Source: SVQP01 sp045594445 (GTDB lineage: Bacteria; Bacillota; Clostridia; Oscillospirales; CAG-272). Taken from it: a DNA stretch of 5,881 nucleotides. A program made the translations under genes and the position numbers. How positions within the stretch are numbered: position 1 is the first letter of the stretch; every line of letters starts with the position of its first letter. Shown here piece after piece: positions 1 to 5,752 of the stretch. The stretch lies in contig JAZNYL010000017.1 of NCBI GenBank assembly GCA_045594445.1, positions 1 through 5,881 on the forward strand. The letters are read 5' to 3'. The notes below the pieces were generated by a model. That model saw only the letters and a list, made by a program, of their open reading frames with translations, made no database searches and had not been told where the DNA came from.

Positions 1-35
1 AGCATAGCCAGCAGCAGGCATACGATTTTCTTCAT
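1..35 (-). CDS. Start of a secreted protein or lipoprotein gene, probably the substrate-binding subunit PotD (partial)
   Basis: Only the first 11 codons and part of a twelfth are in the window; the gene runs off the left edge. They read MKKIVCLLLAML, which is two lysines followed by a hydrophobic run: the start of a Sec signal peptide, lipoprotein type possible. The ATG is at 35-33 and is preceded by a full Shine-Dalgarno, AAGGAGGA, complementary to 42-49. It begins 36 bp after the stop of a PotC-like permease on the same strand, and in pot operons the periplasmic or lipoprotein polyamine-binding protein gene potD normally follows potC. PotD is therefore an inference from gene order plus signal peptide; the mature domain is not visible. 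Any other secreted protein would fit the residues seen. Confidence 0.6.
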   Translation of the reverse strand, partial: MKKIVCLLLAM

Positions 36-40
36 GGTCA

Positions 41-50
41 GTCCTCCTTG
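41..50 (-). promoter_or_regulatory. Ribosome binding site of the signal-peptide gene
   Basis: The complement reads CAAGGAGGAC, a near-perfect anti-Shine-Dalgarno match, ending 5 nt before the ATG at 35-33. It fixes that start and supports the idea that the leftmost gene is real although only 35 bp of it are present. Confidence 0.75.
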
Positions 51-71
51 TTTTGGGGGTATATTCAGCGC

Positions 72-218
72 TTATCGCGCGGAATTCAGTTTCTTGTCGC
101 TGCGCGCGCTGATGAGCTGCGAGAGCGCAACGAACAGGAAGATCGCGCCCAGCATGAGCGTGGAGAGCGCGTTGATCTCCGGCGTGCCGCCGGACTTGAG
201 GCCCGTGTAAATCTTGAG
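72..218 (-). pseudogene. C-terminal remnant of a PotC-like spermidine/putrescine ABC transporter permease
   Basis: Reading leftward from 218, 48 codons plus TAA (74-72) encode LKIYTGLKSGGTPEINALST, then a hydrophobic helix (LMLGAIFLFVALSQLI) and a basic tail (SARSDKKLNSAR). This matches the C-terminal end of PotC-type permeases, where a conserved [LV]-x-IY-x(5)-G-[VT]-[ST/TP]-PE-[IV]-NAL-[AS]-T segment precedes the last membrane span. PotC is the inner-membrane permease of the PotABCD polyamine importer and is usually about 260 residues, so roughly four fifths is missing, including the EAA loop that contacts the ATPase. Upstream of 218 the frame stays open to an ATG at 383, but those residues come from the hairpin element at 219-300 and from the end of the oxidoreductase gene, and do not resemble a permease. 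It is either a gene remnant or the product of a bad assembly join at a repeat. The signal-peptide gene directly behind it agrees with potC-potD order. Confidence 0.7.
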
Positions 219-300
219 GGACCGGCCTCTCGGACGGTCCGTTTGAGAAGTTAGTTTGTAGCCACCCGGGGCGTCTAGGACGTCGCCCCCTACGGTGTTT
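219..300. repeat. GC-rich intergenic repeat element with two hairpins
   Basis: This stretch contains two dyads. The first is GGACCG (219-224) with CGGTCC (235-240), extended inside by two G-C pairs across one mismatch to a TCTC tetraloop. The second is GGGGCG (268-273) with CGCCCC (284-289), flanked on the right by CCTACGG. In between is a low-complexity linker. The form [C]GGGGCG-N10-CGCCCC-CTACGG recalls short intergenic repeats seen many times over in clostridial genomes; I recognise the style from memory only. A related, more degenerate unit in the same orientation occurs at 5814-5840 in this window. Neither hairpin is followed by a T-run on either strand, so they are not intrinsic terminators. 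The left edge coincides with the point where the permease remnant begins. Confidence 0.55.
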
Positions 301-363
301 ATTGTAATTATCGGGTTATGTTTTTTCGCTAATTTAGCAGCCCAATTGCTCCTTTGTTTTATT

Positions 364-2052
364 TTATCTGACGTCAAACGCAAACAAGCGGAACTGCTCG
401 CAGCCGTGGGTGGTCAGAGGCACGAATCTCACTGTCTTGACGCACCAATCGACGCGGTGCTTGACAAATCTTTGGTGATTTTCGTTCACTTCCAGGCAGA
501 GTCTCTCGCCCTCCTCGCTCTCGCCCTCAATGCGGTAGGCATTGATCAAGGTAGCAGGCACCTTATACTTGGGCTGCACCAGCGGATAGCTGCAGGGCAT
601 GTTGTCGTACGGACGATCCAGGTTGCTGTCAAAGATGAATCGGATCTCGCGCACCTGCTCATTTTGCGCAAAGGTATAGGTGACGCTATCCCCTTCCTTG
701 CCGATCCACGCGTTTTGCTCCAGGCGATCCTGCCCGTTGCGCACCACCTCGTCGCTGCACGCAGCGCGCTTGGTCAGCGCAGGGATCTCTCTTGTATGCC
801 AGGGCAGATAGCAGTCGTCATCCATCAAGGTCCGCTGCAGGCGCGGGATATCCACGTTTTCCACGTGGCAGCCGTACTCGATTGCCTGCGCGACAGCCGT
901 GCCCAGCGCCTGGCCCAGCACCGCGCAGGTTGCCATGACGCGCGTGGACGAAAGCGCTGCGTGAGAAACGCTGATATTGCGTCCCGCGAATACCAGATTT
1001 TGAATATTTTTGGAGATCATGCAGCGCAGCGGCAATCCCCAGGGAGAGGGCGCGGGATGATGAATGGTGGGATGCCCTTGTGTATAGTAAAAGCCTTGCG
1101 GAAAATGGTCGTCCATGGTCCAGCCACCGTATGCCACCAGATCGTCAAAGTGCCCTTCGGCCTCCACGTCGTTCTGCGTGACCACGTATTTGCCAATATA
1201 TCTGCGGCTCTCGCGCTTGCCGGGCAAAAAGCCCAGCCATTCCAACTCCCAATTCTCCACGCCGTGGTCCCCGTGATTTTTCATGTGATCCCACACGCCA
1301 TAGCAGATTTTGAGCAGCTCGTCGCGGCAGCGGTCGGTATCGTGAATGCAATCCCACTCACCGCCAACCTCGATCCACCAGAAGTTGCTCTCCTTGGTGT
1401 GCGATTTATGCGGAAGGTCGGCATCGGTCGGATAGCTGTATGCCCATGCGGGCGGGGTGAATTTGACGGGGTGGTCGGTCTCGCGGATCTGGAACAGGCA
1501 GCTCATGCCCATGGTTTTCTGATCGGCCACGTCAGGTGGAATGCGCTCGTCATACTGACTTTTTGCTTCGCGGCCGTACGTATACTCCGCGCCGCTCAAA
1601 GGGGCGAGGATTGAATCTCCCGAGCAATCGGCAAAATACGTTGCCTTGATTTCGTGGAAGGTCTCGGCATTTGACTGCCACGCCTTGATCGACACGATGC
1701 GATCCGAGTCCATGATAGCATCCAGACAAGTGGTGTTCAGCAGCAGCGTCAGATTCTCCTCCGCCATTGCCGTCTGATACAATACGCTATCCCAAAGCGA
1801 AAATTTCAGCCCCGGATTCTGATAATAATTCTCCAGCATCAGCTCCTCGACAATGCCGCTTTCGCGGTTGCCGTCGCCGTTTGCGCCGCATACCCACATG
1901 CGTATCTCGCTGGACGCGTTACCGCCAAGCACGGGTCTATCCTGCACCAAGATAACCTTTGCGCCGTGTCTTGCAGCCGCTACGGCACAGCAAAGCCCCG
2001 AAAGGCCACCGCCCACCACGCAAAGATCGGTTGTATAATTCAAATGCTTCAT
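364..2052 (-). CDS. FAD-dependent oxidoreductase (FAD_oxidored / PF12831 type)
   Basis: 562 residues. The N-terminus has a Rossmann dinucleotide fold: a beta strand, then G14-G15-G16-L-S-G19 (GxGxxG), then a second strand ending VILVQDR (33-39) and the family signature RPVLGGNASSE (39-49). A second FAD-contact segment is ADCSGD (141-146). Near residues 350-390 lies NLVFAGRNISVSHAALSSTR followed by GQALGTAVAQA, the C-terminal half of the FAD site typical of this family; database relatives are often labelled FAD-dependent oxidoreductase or xanthan lyase-like. After about residue 430 comes a beta-rich tail (WIG, then alternating hydrophobic strands to FRLFAFDVR) that looks like a galactose-binding or discoidin-type sandwich. 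No signal peptide or membrane span is seen, so it is probably cytoplasmic. The substrate is unknown. The ATG at 2052-2050 is 7 bp after the MATE stop, and its RBS AAGGAG overlaps that stop, which favours translational coupling. Confidence 0.88.
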   Translation of the reverse strand: MKHLNYTTDLCVVGGGLSGLCCAVAAARHGAKVILVQDRPVLGGNASSEIRMWVCGANGDGNRESGIVEELMLENYYQNPGLKFSLWDSVLYQTAMAEENLTLLLNTTCLDAIMDSDRIVSIKAWQSNAETFHEIKATYFADCSGDSILAPLSGAEYTYGREAKSQYDERIPPDVADQKTMGMSCLFQIRETDHPVKFTPPAWAYSYPTDADLPHKSHTKESNFWWIEVGGEWDCIHDTDRCRDELLKICYGVWDHMKNHGDHGVENWELEWLGFLPGKRESRRYIGKYVVTQNDVEAEGHFDDLVAYGGWTMDDHFPQGFYYTQGHPTIHHPAPSPWGLPLRCMISKNIQNLVFAGRNISVSHAALSSTRVMATCAVLGQALGTAVAQAIEYGCHVENVDIPRLQRTLMDDDCYLPWHTREIPALTKRAACSDEVVRNGQDRLEQNAWIGKEGDSVTYTFAQNEQVREIRFIFDSNLDRPYDNMPCSYPLVQPKYKVPATLINAYRIEGESEEGERLCLEVNENHQRFVKHRVDWCVKTVRFVPLTTHGCEQFRLFAFDVR

Positions 2053-2059
2053 AATCTCA

Positions 2060-3457
2060 TTACTCCTTGATCAGATTCTTTGCCCAGAAGCCCGACTTAA
2101 CAAAGAAGAAACCGAGCACGCACTTGATCAGCTCCAGCGAGAGCACGATGGCATACATGGGCACAAGAGGAATCGAGGTCAGATGGCCGAGAATGAATGC
2201 CACAGGCACGCAGATCAGCCACATATAGCCGCTGTCAAAGGCAAAGACGAAAAGTGAGCGTCCGCCCGAGCGCAGCGTAAAGTAGGTGGAATGCGCAAAG
2301 GCGTTGCAAGGCAGGATCAGCCCCGCGATGCGGATCATTTGCACGGCCAGCGCGCGGGATTCCTCCGAAACCTCGGAAAACATTTGCGGGAACAGGGGCG
2401 CTGTGAGCGCCATGACGCCACCAATGACCGCGCAGGTGGCCGTGGAGGTAAAAATCAGGCGGGAATCGGCAATTTTTGCCTGTTCGATCTCGCCCGCGCC
2501 CAGCTTTTGGCCAACGATGATGGCCACCGCGTTGCCAAGCGCCATCATGGCAATACCGAACATATTGCTCATGGTGCTGGTGATGCCGTATGCACCCACC
2601 GCCACCGTGCCGCGCACCGAATAGCACTGTGCCAGCACCGCCATGCCGCTGGACCACAGCACCTCGTTAAACAGCAACGGCAGGCCCTTGACCGTGATCT
2701 GCCCGATCAGCGCGCGCGGCACGAGCAGCGTGCGGTAAAGTCCCTTGGCGAAGGGATTTTTCTTTTTATTTCCATGCGTATATACAAACAAAATGCCGAA
2801 TTCCACAAATCTTGCGGCAGCAGTCGCGATTGCCGCGCCCTGCACACCCAGCTCGGGAAAGCCAAGATTGCCGAAGATAAGCAGATAGTTGCCGAGCAGA
2901 TTGACGAGCAGCGCAACGCTGCCCGCGATCATGGGCGGGATGGTCTTGCCCGTCTCGCGCAGCGTGGATGCATACACCATGCTCAGTGCGTGCGGGATCA
3001 TGCAGGTCATAATGATATACAGGTATTTCAGACCGTACTCGGTGATCAGCGCAAGATCGGTGCCGTCGTCCACGTCGTGCAGGTACAGAGAGATCAGCTG
3101 ACGTCCGCCAAAGCCAAAGATCAGCGCGCCGATCAGCACCACACTCCCCGCCGCATACAGCTTGAATCGGAAGGAATTACGCACGCCCTCGTCGTCGCGG
3201 TTTCCGTGGAACTGCGCGGAAAAGATGCCCGCGCCCGCAAGTGCGCCGAACACGCACACCATATACACAAACACGAGCTGGTTGACAATGACCACCGCAT
3301 TGTACTGCTCGGGGCCGGTATGGCCGATCATAATATTATCAAGAAGCGAGACAAACTCGGTAATGCCGTTTTGCAGCATGATAGGAAGTGCGACCGTGAT
3401 CAGCGTTTTGTAAAACGCGCGGTCGCCGATCAATCTGTTGGGTTTGATGAGTGCCAT
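2060..3457 (-). CDS. MATE-family multidrug/metabolite efflux transporter
   Basis: 465 residues, the normal length for a 12-helix MATE antiporter, which exports drugs or metabolites in exchange for Na+ or H+ at the cytoplasmic membrane. The first helix region carries ALPIMLQNGITEFVSLLDNI (residues 23-42) followed by MIGHTG, the typical MatE start, including P25, Q29 and D40-N41. The end of the first half shows VNLLGNYLLIFG (185-196) and LGVQGAAIAT (203-212); the second half shows GITSTMSNMFGIAMMALGNA (291-310) and VGQKLGAGEIEQAK (315-328), the repeat-related counterpart of the first bundle. About twelve hydrophobic segments are visible, with a charged central loop HGNKKKN (228-234). The ATG at 3457-3455 has GGAGGA (complement of 3461-3466) only 3-4 nt upstream, which is close but usable. 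It is the first gene of a leftward operon with the oxidoreductase and has a consensus promoter at 3488-3516. The export substrate cannot be told from sequence. Confidence 0.92.
   Translation of the reverse strand: MALIKPNRLIGDRAFYKTLITVALPIMLQNGITEFVSLLDNIMIGHTGPEQYNAVVIVNQLVFVYMVCVFGALAGAGIFSAQFHGNRDDEGVRNSFRFKLYAAGSVVLIGALIFGFGGRQLISLYLHDVDDGTDLALITEYGLKYLYIIMTCMIPHALSMVYASTLRETGKTIPPMIAGSVALLVNLLGNYLLIFGNLGFPELGVQGAAIATAAARFVEFGILFVYTHGNKKKNPFAKGLYRTLLVPRALIGQITVKGLPLLFNEVLWSSGMAVLAQCYSVRGTVAVGAYGITSTMSNMFGIAMMALGNAVAIIVGQKLGAGEIEQAKIADSRLIFTSTATCAVIGGVMALTAPLFPQMFSEVSEESRALAVQMIRIAGLILPCNAFAHSTYFTLRSGGRSLFVFAFDSGYMWLICVPVAFILGHLTSIPLVPMYAIVLSLELIKCVLGFFFVKSGFWAKNLIKE
2063..2068 (-). promoter_or_regulatory. 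RBS of the oxidoreductase gene, abutting the MATE stop codon
   Basis: On the minus strand the last MATE codons read AAG GAG TAA, so AAGGAG is at once coding sequence and Shine-Dalgarno for the next ATG (2052-2050), with a 10-nt spacing. Ribosomes finishing the transporter would therefore sit on the initiation site of the oxidoreductase, the usual layout for translational coupling. Confidence 0.65.
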
Positions 3458-3487
3458 GGGTCCTCCGTGAAAATGTTGTCAACTTAT

Positions 3488-3516
3488 ATTTTAGCACCTT
3501 TACTTGAATAAGTCAA
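3488..3516 (-). promoter_or_regulatory. Sigma-A promoter of the leftward MATE-oxidoreductase operon
   Basis: On the minus strand TTGACT (3516-3511) is followed after exactly 17 bp by TAAAAT (3493-3488), with TGC just upstream of the -10 (extended -10 TGn). Transcription should begin near 3481, giving a leader of about 25 nt that holds the GGAGGA RBS at 3466-3461. No attenuator or riboswitch fits in so short a leader. Confidence 0.75.
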
Positions 3517-3519
3517 TGA

Positions 3520-3540
3520 AAAATGTGCATTCTGCATTTT
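3520..3540. promoter_or_regulatory. Inverted repeat between the divergent -35 boxes, possible operator
   Basis: AAAATG (3520-3525) and CATTTT (3535-3540) form a perfect 6-bp dyad separated by 9 bp, in the 26-bp gap between the two -35 elements. A regulator bound here would touch both promoters. No regulator gene lies in the window, and AT-rich dyads of this size also occur by chance, so the operator role is inference only. Confidence 0.3.
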
Positions 3541-3542
3541 CC

Positions 3543-3571
3543 TTGACAATCCGGTGCGTATATGCTATAAT
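3543..3571 (+). promoter_or_regulatory. Consensus sigma-A promoter of rimO-pgsA
   Basis: TTGACA (3543-3548) and TATAAT (3566-3571) are both perfect consensus hexamers with an optimal 17-bp spacer, and TG at 3563-3564 makes an extended -10. The expected start point is near 3578. This is one of the strongest-looking promoters possible by sequence, fitting constitutive expression of the housekeeping pair downstream. Confidence 0.88.
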
Positions 3572-3591
3572 GTAAAGTGGTAAACTACGAG

Positions 3592-3599
3592 AAGGAGGT
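3592..3599 (+). promoter_or_regulatory. Strong RBS pointing to a GTG start of rimO
   Basis: AAGGAGGT is an uninterrupted 8-nt match to the 16S anti-Shine-Dalgarno, 6 nt before GTG at 3606-3608. It is much better than the GGAG at 3665-3668 that lies 6 nt before the in-frame ATG at 3675, where the conserved RimO sequence begins. This is the main reason for placing the rimO start at 3606. Confidence 0.7.
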
Positions 3600-3605
3600 A
3601 TTAGC

Positions 3606-5003
3606 GTGAAAGTTCACGTCATACTCCCGTTTACCCAAACTATTTGCGCCGCCACAGGCGGCATGGAGATTATTATGAAAGTTGGTTTTATTTCTCTCGG
3701 CTGCTGCAAGAATCAGCTGGATACCGAGGTCATGCTGCATCACGTGGCAGAGGCCGGATATGAGATTACCCCCGAGGATATTGAGGCGGACGTCATCATC
3801 GTCAACACCTGCGCCTTTATCGAAAGTGCAAAAAAAGAGGCTATTGACAACATTCTGGACGTTGCCTGGCTCAAGGAAAACAGAAATCTCAAGGCTATTA
3901 TCGTTACGGGCTGCCTTGCCGAGCGTTACGGTGAGCAGATCATCGAGGAAATGCCCGAGGTGGACGCGGTGCTTGGCGTTGGCTCGATCCACAACATCGT
4001 GGACGCGATCAAAGCCGTGACCGCAAAGATCCCACAGAAATATTTTTCCAAAGAGGATAAAAACACCGTTGCTCTTGGCGGCGACCGCGTGCTGACCACC
4101 CCCGAATACGCCACTTACTTAAAGATCGGCGAGGGCTGCGACAACCGTTGCGCGTATTGTGCCATCCCCGGCATTCGCGGCAAATTCCGTTCGCGTCCGA
4201 TCGAGGAGCTGGTCAAGGAAGCCGTACAGCTGGAGCAGTTGGGTGCGCGCGAGATTTCGGTCATTGCGCAGGACATTACCCGCTACGGCCTTGATCTTTA
4301 CGGCGAATATGCCTTGGACAAGCTGCTGCGCGCCATTACCGACGCCACCAAGTCGGTGCGTCTGCGCCTCTTATACTGCTACCCCGACAAGATTACCGAT
4401 GCGCTGGTTGCCGAGATTCGCGACAACGACCGCATTATCAAGTACATCGACATGCCCATTCAGCACATCAGCGACCACATGCTGAAGGCCATGAACCGCC
4501 ACGGCGACAGCGCCATGATCAAGGATGCGATCCGCAGACTGCGCGAAATCCCCGGTATGACGTTGCGCACCACCTTTATCGTGGGTTTCCCCGGCGAAAC
4601 AGAGCAGGACTTTATCGAGCTTTGCGAATTTGTCAAGGAGGCAAGATTTGACCGCCTGGGCGTCTTTACCTACTCGCGCGAGGAGGATACTCCCGCTTAC
4701 GATTTTGAGGATCAGATCGACGAGCAGATCAAGCAGGACAGATACGATATCATCATGAAGGAGCAGATGCTGATCGGCGCTGAACTCAACGAGCAAAAGA
4801 TCGGCAGCGTTGTGCGCGTGCTTTGCGAGGACTACGACGCAGTCAGCGAGACCTGCTACGGCAGAAGCGACGCGGACGCGCCCGACATTGACGGCAAGGT
4901 TTATTTCCGTGCCTCCTACCGTCCCGCTCCCGGCTCTTACGTAGACGTGCAGATTTCCGACGTGATCGACTACGACCTGTTTGGCGAGGCCGTGCAGAAA
5001 TAA
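3606..5003 (+). CDS. rimO: Ribosomal protein uS12 methylthiotransferase RimO
   Basis: Radical SAM enzyme that adds a methylthio group to the conserved aspartate of ribosomal protein uS12 (Asp88 in E. coli). Counting from the in-frame ATG at 3675 (442 residues, the usual family length): the N-terminal UPF0004 domain starts MKVGFISLGCCKNQLDTE and supplies cluster cysteines C10, C46 (NTC) and C80 (TGC); the radical SAM domain has GCDNRCAYC with C155, C159 and C162 (CxxxCxxC), followed by IPGIRGKFRSRP; QDITRYGLDLYGE (199 onward) and FIVGFPGET (301-309) are RimO-like; a TRAM domain occupies about 373-438. The SLGC-KN-DTE and QDITRYG motifs separate it from MiaB. The annotated GTG start adds 23 residues lacking family resemblance; it is chosen for its strong RBS, but 3675 is a real alternative. 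It is first in an operon with pgsA. Confidence 0.93.
   Translation: MKVHVILPFTQTICAATGGMEIIMKVGFISLGCCKNQLDTEVMLHHVAEAGYEITPEDIEADVIIVNTCAFIESAKKEAIDNILDVAWLKENRNLKAIIVTGCLAERYGEQIIEEMPEVDAVLGVGSIHNIVDAIKAVTAKIPQKYFSKEDKNTVALGGDRVLTTPEYATYLKIGEGCDNRCAYCAIPGIRGKFRSRPIEELVKEAVQLEQLGAREISVIAQDITRYGLDLYGEYALDKLLRAITDATKSVRLRLLYCYPDKITDALVAEIRDNDRIIKYIDMPIQHISDHMLKAMNRHGDSAMIKDAIRRLREIPGMTLRTTFIVGFPGETEQDFIELCEFVKEARFDRLGVFTYSREEDTPAYDFEDQIDEQIKQDRYDIIMKEQMLIGAELNEQKIGSVVRVLCEDYDAVSETCYGRSDADAPDIDGKVYFRASYRPAPGSYVDVQISDVIDYDLFGEAVQK
3648..3662 (+). other. Small hairpin between the two candidate rimO starts
   Basis: GCCGCC (3648-3653), a 3-nt ACA loop and GGCGGC (3657-3662) form a perfect 6-bp GC stem. 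It ends 2 nt before the weak GGAG (3665-3668) serving the internal ATG at 3675. There is no T-run, so it is not a terminator. It could influence access to the internal start; that is inference. Confidence 0.35.
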
Positions 5004-5011
5004 GAAAGCAT

Positions 5012-5016
5012 GGAGG
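5012..5016 (+). promoter_or_regulatory. RBS deciding the pgsA start
   Basis: GGAGG lies 5 nt before ATG at 5022. An upstream in-frame ATG at 5010-5012 overlaps this motif and has no Shine-Dalgarno of its own, so 5022 is taken as the start and the first four extra codons are discarded. Confidence 0.7.
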
Positions 5017-5021
5017 TTAAT

Positions 5022-5648
5022 ATGAAAATGAATCTTCCCAACAAGCTGACCGTGCTGCGCATGATCATGGTGCCTATCTTCATGATCGTCATGGCGATCC
5101 CCGAGTTGATTGAGATCGGTACGACCGCGCACATCATCTGCAATATTGCGGGCGTGGTGCTTTTCATTGCCGCTTCGCTGACCGATATGCTGGACGGCAA
5201 AATTGCGCGCAAATACGGTCTTGTCACCAACTTCGGCAAGTTCATGGATCCTCTGGCAGACAAGCTGATGGTCATTGGCGCTATGCTGATGATTCTGTAT
5301 AAATCCGACTACGAGGCCATTCACCCGCTCTTTATCTGGGCAACCGTGGCAGTCATCTTCCGCGAACTTGCCGTGACAGGCATTCGCCTTTTGGCCGTGC
5401 AGGGTGACGGGCAGGTCATTGCAGCCAACATGCTTGGCAAGATCAAGACCGTTTTGCAGATCGTTTGTATCTGCACGGTGATCATTGAGCCGCTGATCTA
5501 TGCGATCCCCTCTCTGAGCGTTCCCGCATTCATGACCGCCTATATGCCGCTCTCGCTGGCAACCACGGCCGCAATGATCGTGATCACGGTATGGTCGGGC
5601 ATCAATTATCTTGCAGGCGGCGCGAAGTATATCAAGCCGGATCAATAA
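5022..5648 (+). CDS. pgsA: CDP-diacylglycerol--glycerol-3-phosphate 3-phosphatidyltransferase (phosphatidylglycerophosphate synthase)
   Basis: 208 residues from the chosen ATG. It transfers the phosphatidyl group from CDP-diacylglycerol to sn-glycerol 3-phosphate, releasing CMP, the committed step to phosphatidylglycerol and cardiolipin, at the cytoplasmic membrane. The CDP-alcohol phosphatidyltransferase signature D-x2-D-G-x2-A-R-x8-G-x3-D-x3-D is complete: D55, D58, G59, A62, R63, G72, D76, D80, the metal- and substrate-binding site. NLPNKLTVLR near the start, RELAVTGIR (114-122) and GKIKT (139-143) are typical of PgsA rather than of phosphatidylserine or cardiolipin synthases. About six hydrophobic helices are visible. 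It starts 18 bp after the rimO stop, an arrangement common in Firmicutes, where cinA and recA often follow; here a terminator follows instead. No promoter of its own is seen. Confidence 0.93.
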   Translation: MKMNLPNKLTVLRMIMVPIFMIVMAIPELIEIGTTAHIICNIAGVVLFIAASLTDMLDGKIARKYGLVTNFGKFMDPLADKLMVIGAMLMILYKSDYEAIHPLFIWATVAVIFRELAVTGIRLLAVQGDGQVIAANMLGKIKTVLQIVCICTVIIEPLIYAIPSLSVPAFMTAYMPLSLATTAAMIVITVWSGINYLAGGAKYIKPDQ

Positions 5649-5668
5649 AAAGAGCAGCCATCGGGCTG
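5647..5668 (-). terminator. Possible intrinsic terminator for leftward transcription
   Basis: CAGCC (5655-5659), ATCG loop and GGCTG (5664-5668) form a 5-bp stem. Read on the minus strand it is followed by CTCTTTTTATT, a proper U-tract, whereas on the plus strand it is followed only by AAAATTT. It would stop transcripts entering from a gene to the right of the window before they run antisense into pgsA. The stem is short, hence moderate confidence. Confidence 0.4.
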
Positions 5669-5690
5669 AAAATTTAGCGGAGAATAACGA

Positions 5691-5730
5691 AAAGGCAGAA
5701 GTCTTTGATGAAGGCTTCTGCTTTCGTTTA
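5691..5730 (+). terminator. Rho-independent terminator of rimO-pgsA (probably bidirectional)
   Basis: GCAGAAG (5695-5701) pairs with CTTCTGC (5715-5721); the stem continues inside with TCTT/GAAGG (one G-U) to a small loop and outside with A-T pairs. TTTCGTTTATT follows on the plus strand, and the minus strand has CCTTTTCGTTATT after the stem, so it can act both ways. It lies about 45 bp after the pgsA stop, closing the operon. Confidence 0.8.
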
Positions 5731-5752
5731 TTATGATGCGCAGCCCTGCCCG

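Noticed and set aside
219..240. Hairpin GGACCG/CGGTCC as transcription terminator
   Set aside because: No U-tract on either strand after the stem; better explained as part of the repeat element.
219..383. Upstream part of the open frame that continues into the potC remnant, with ATG at 383
   Set aside because: It starts inside the oxidoreductase coding end and runs through a hairpin repeat; the residues do not resemble a permease and no good RBS precedes it. The open frame looks accidental.
295..1614. Long plus-strand open frame (439 codons) opposite the oxidoreductase
   Set aside because: It is the antisense shadow of a gene with clear FAD motifs; its residues (rich in H, A, R, V) show no domain, and it lacks an RBS.
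2291..3511. Plus-strand open frame of 406 codons opposite the MATE gene
   Set aside because: Composition dominated by H, R, Q and D with no hydrophobic pattern; a codon-bias shadow of the MATE gene.
3578..3605. Riboswitch or attenuator in the rimO leader
   Set aside because: The leader to the GTG is under 30 nt and even to the ATG about 97 nt, with only one 6-bp hairpin and no T-run; no known aptamer pattern is visible.
5010..5021. Upstream ATG of pgsA at 5010
   Set aside because: It overlaps the GGAGG that serves ATG 5022 and has no RBS of its own.
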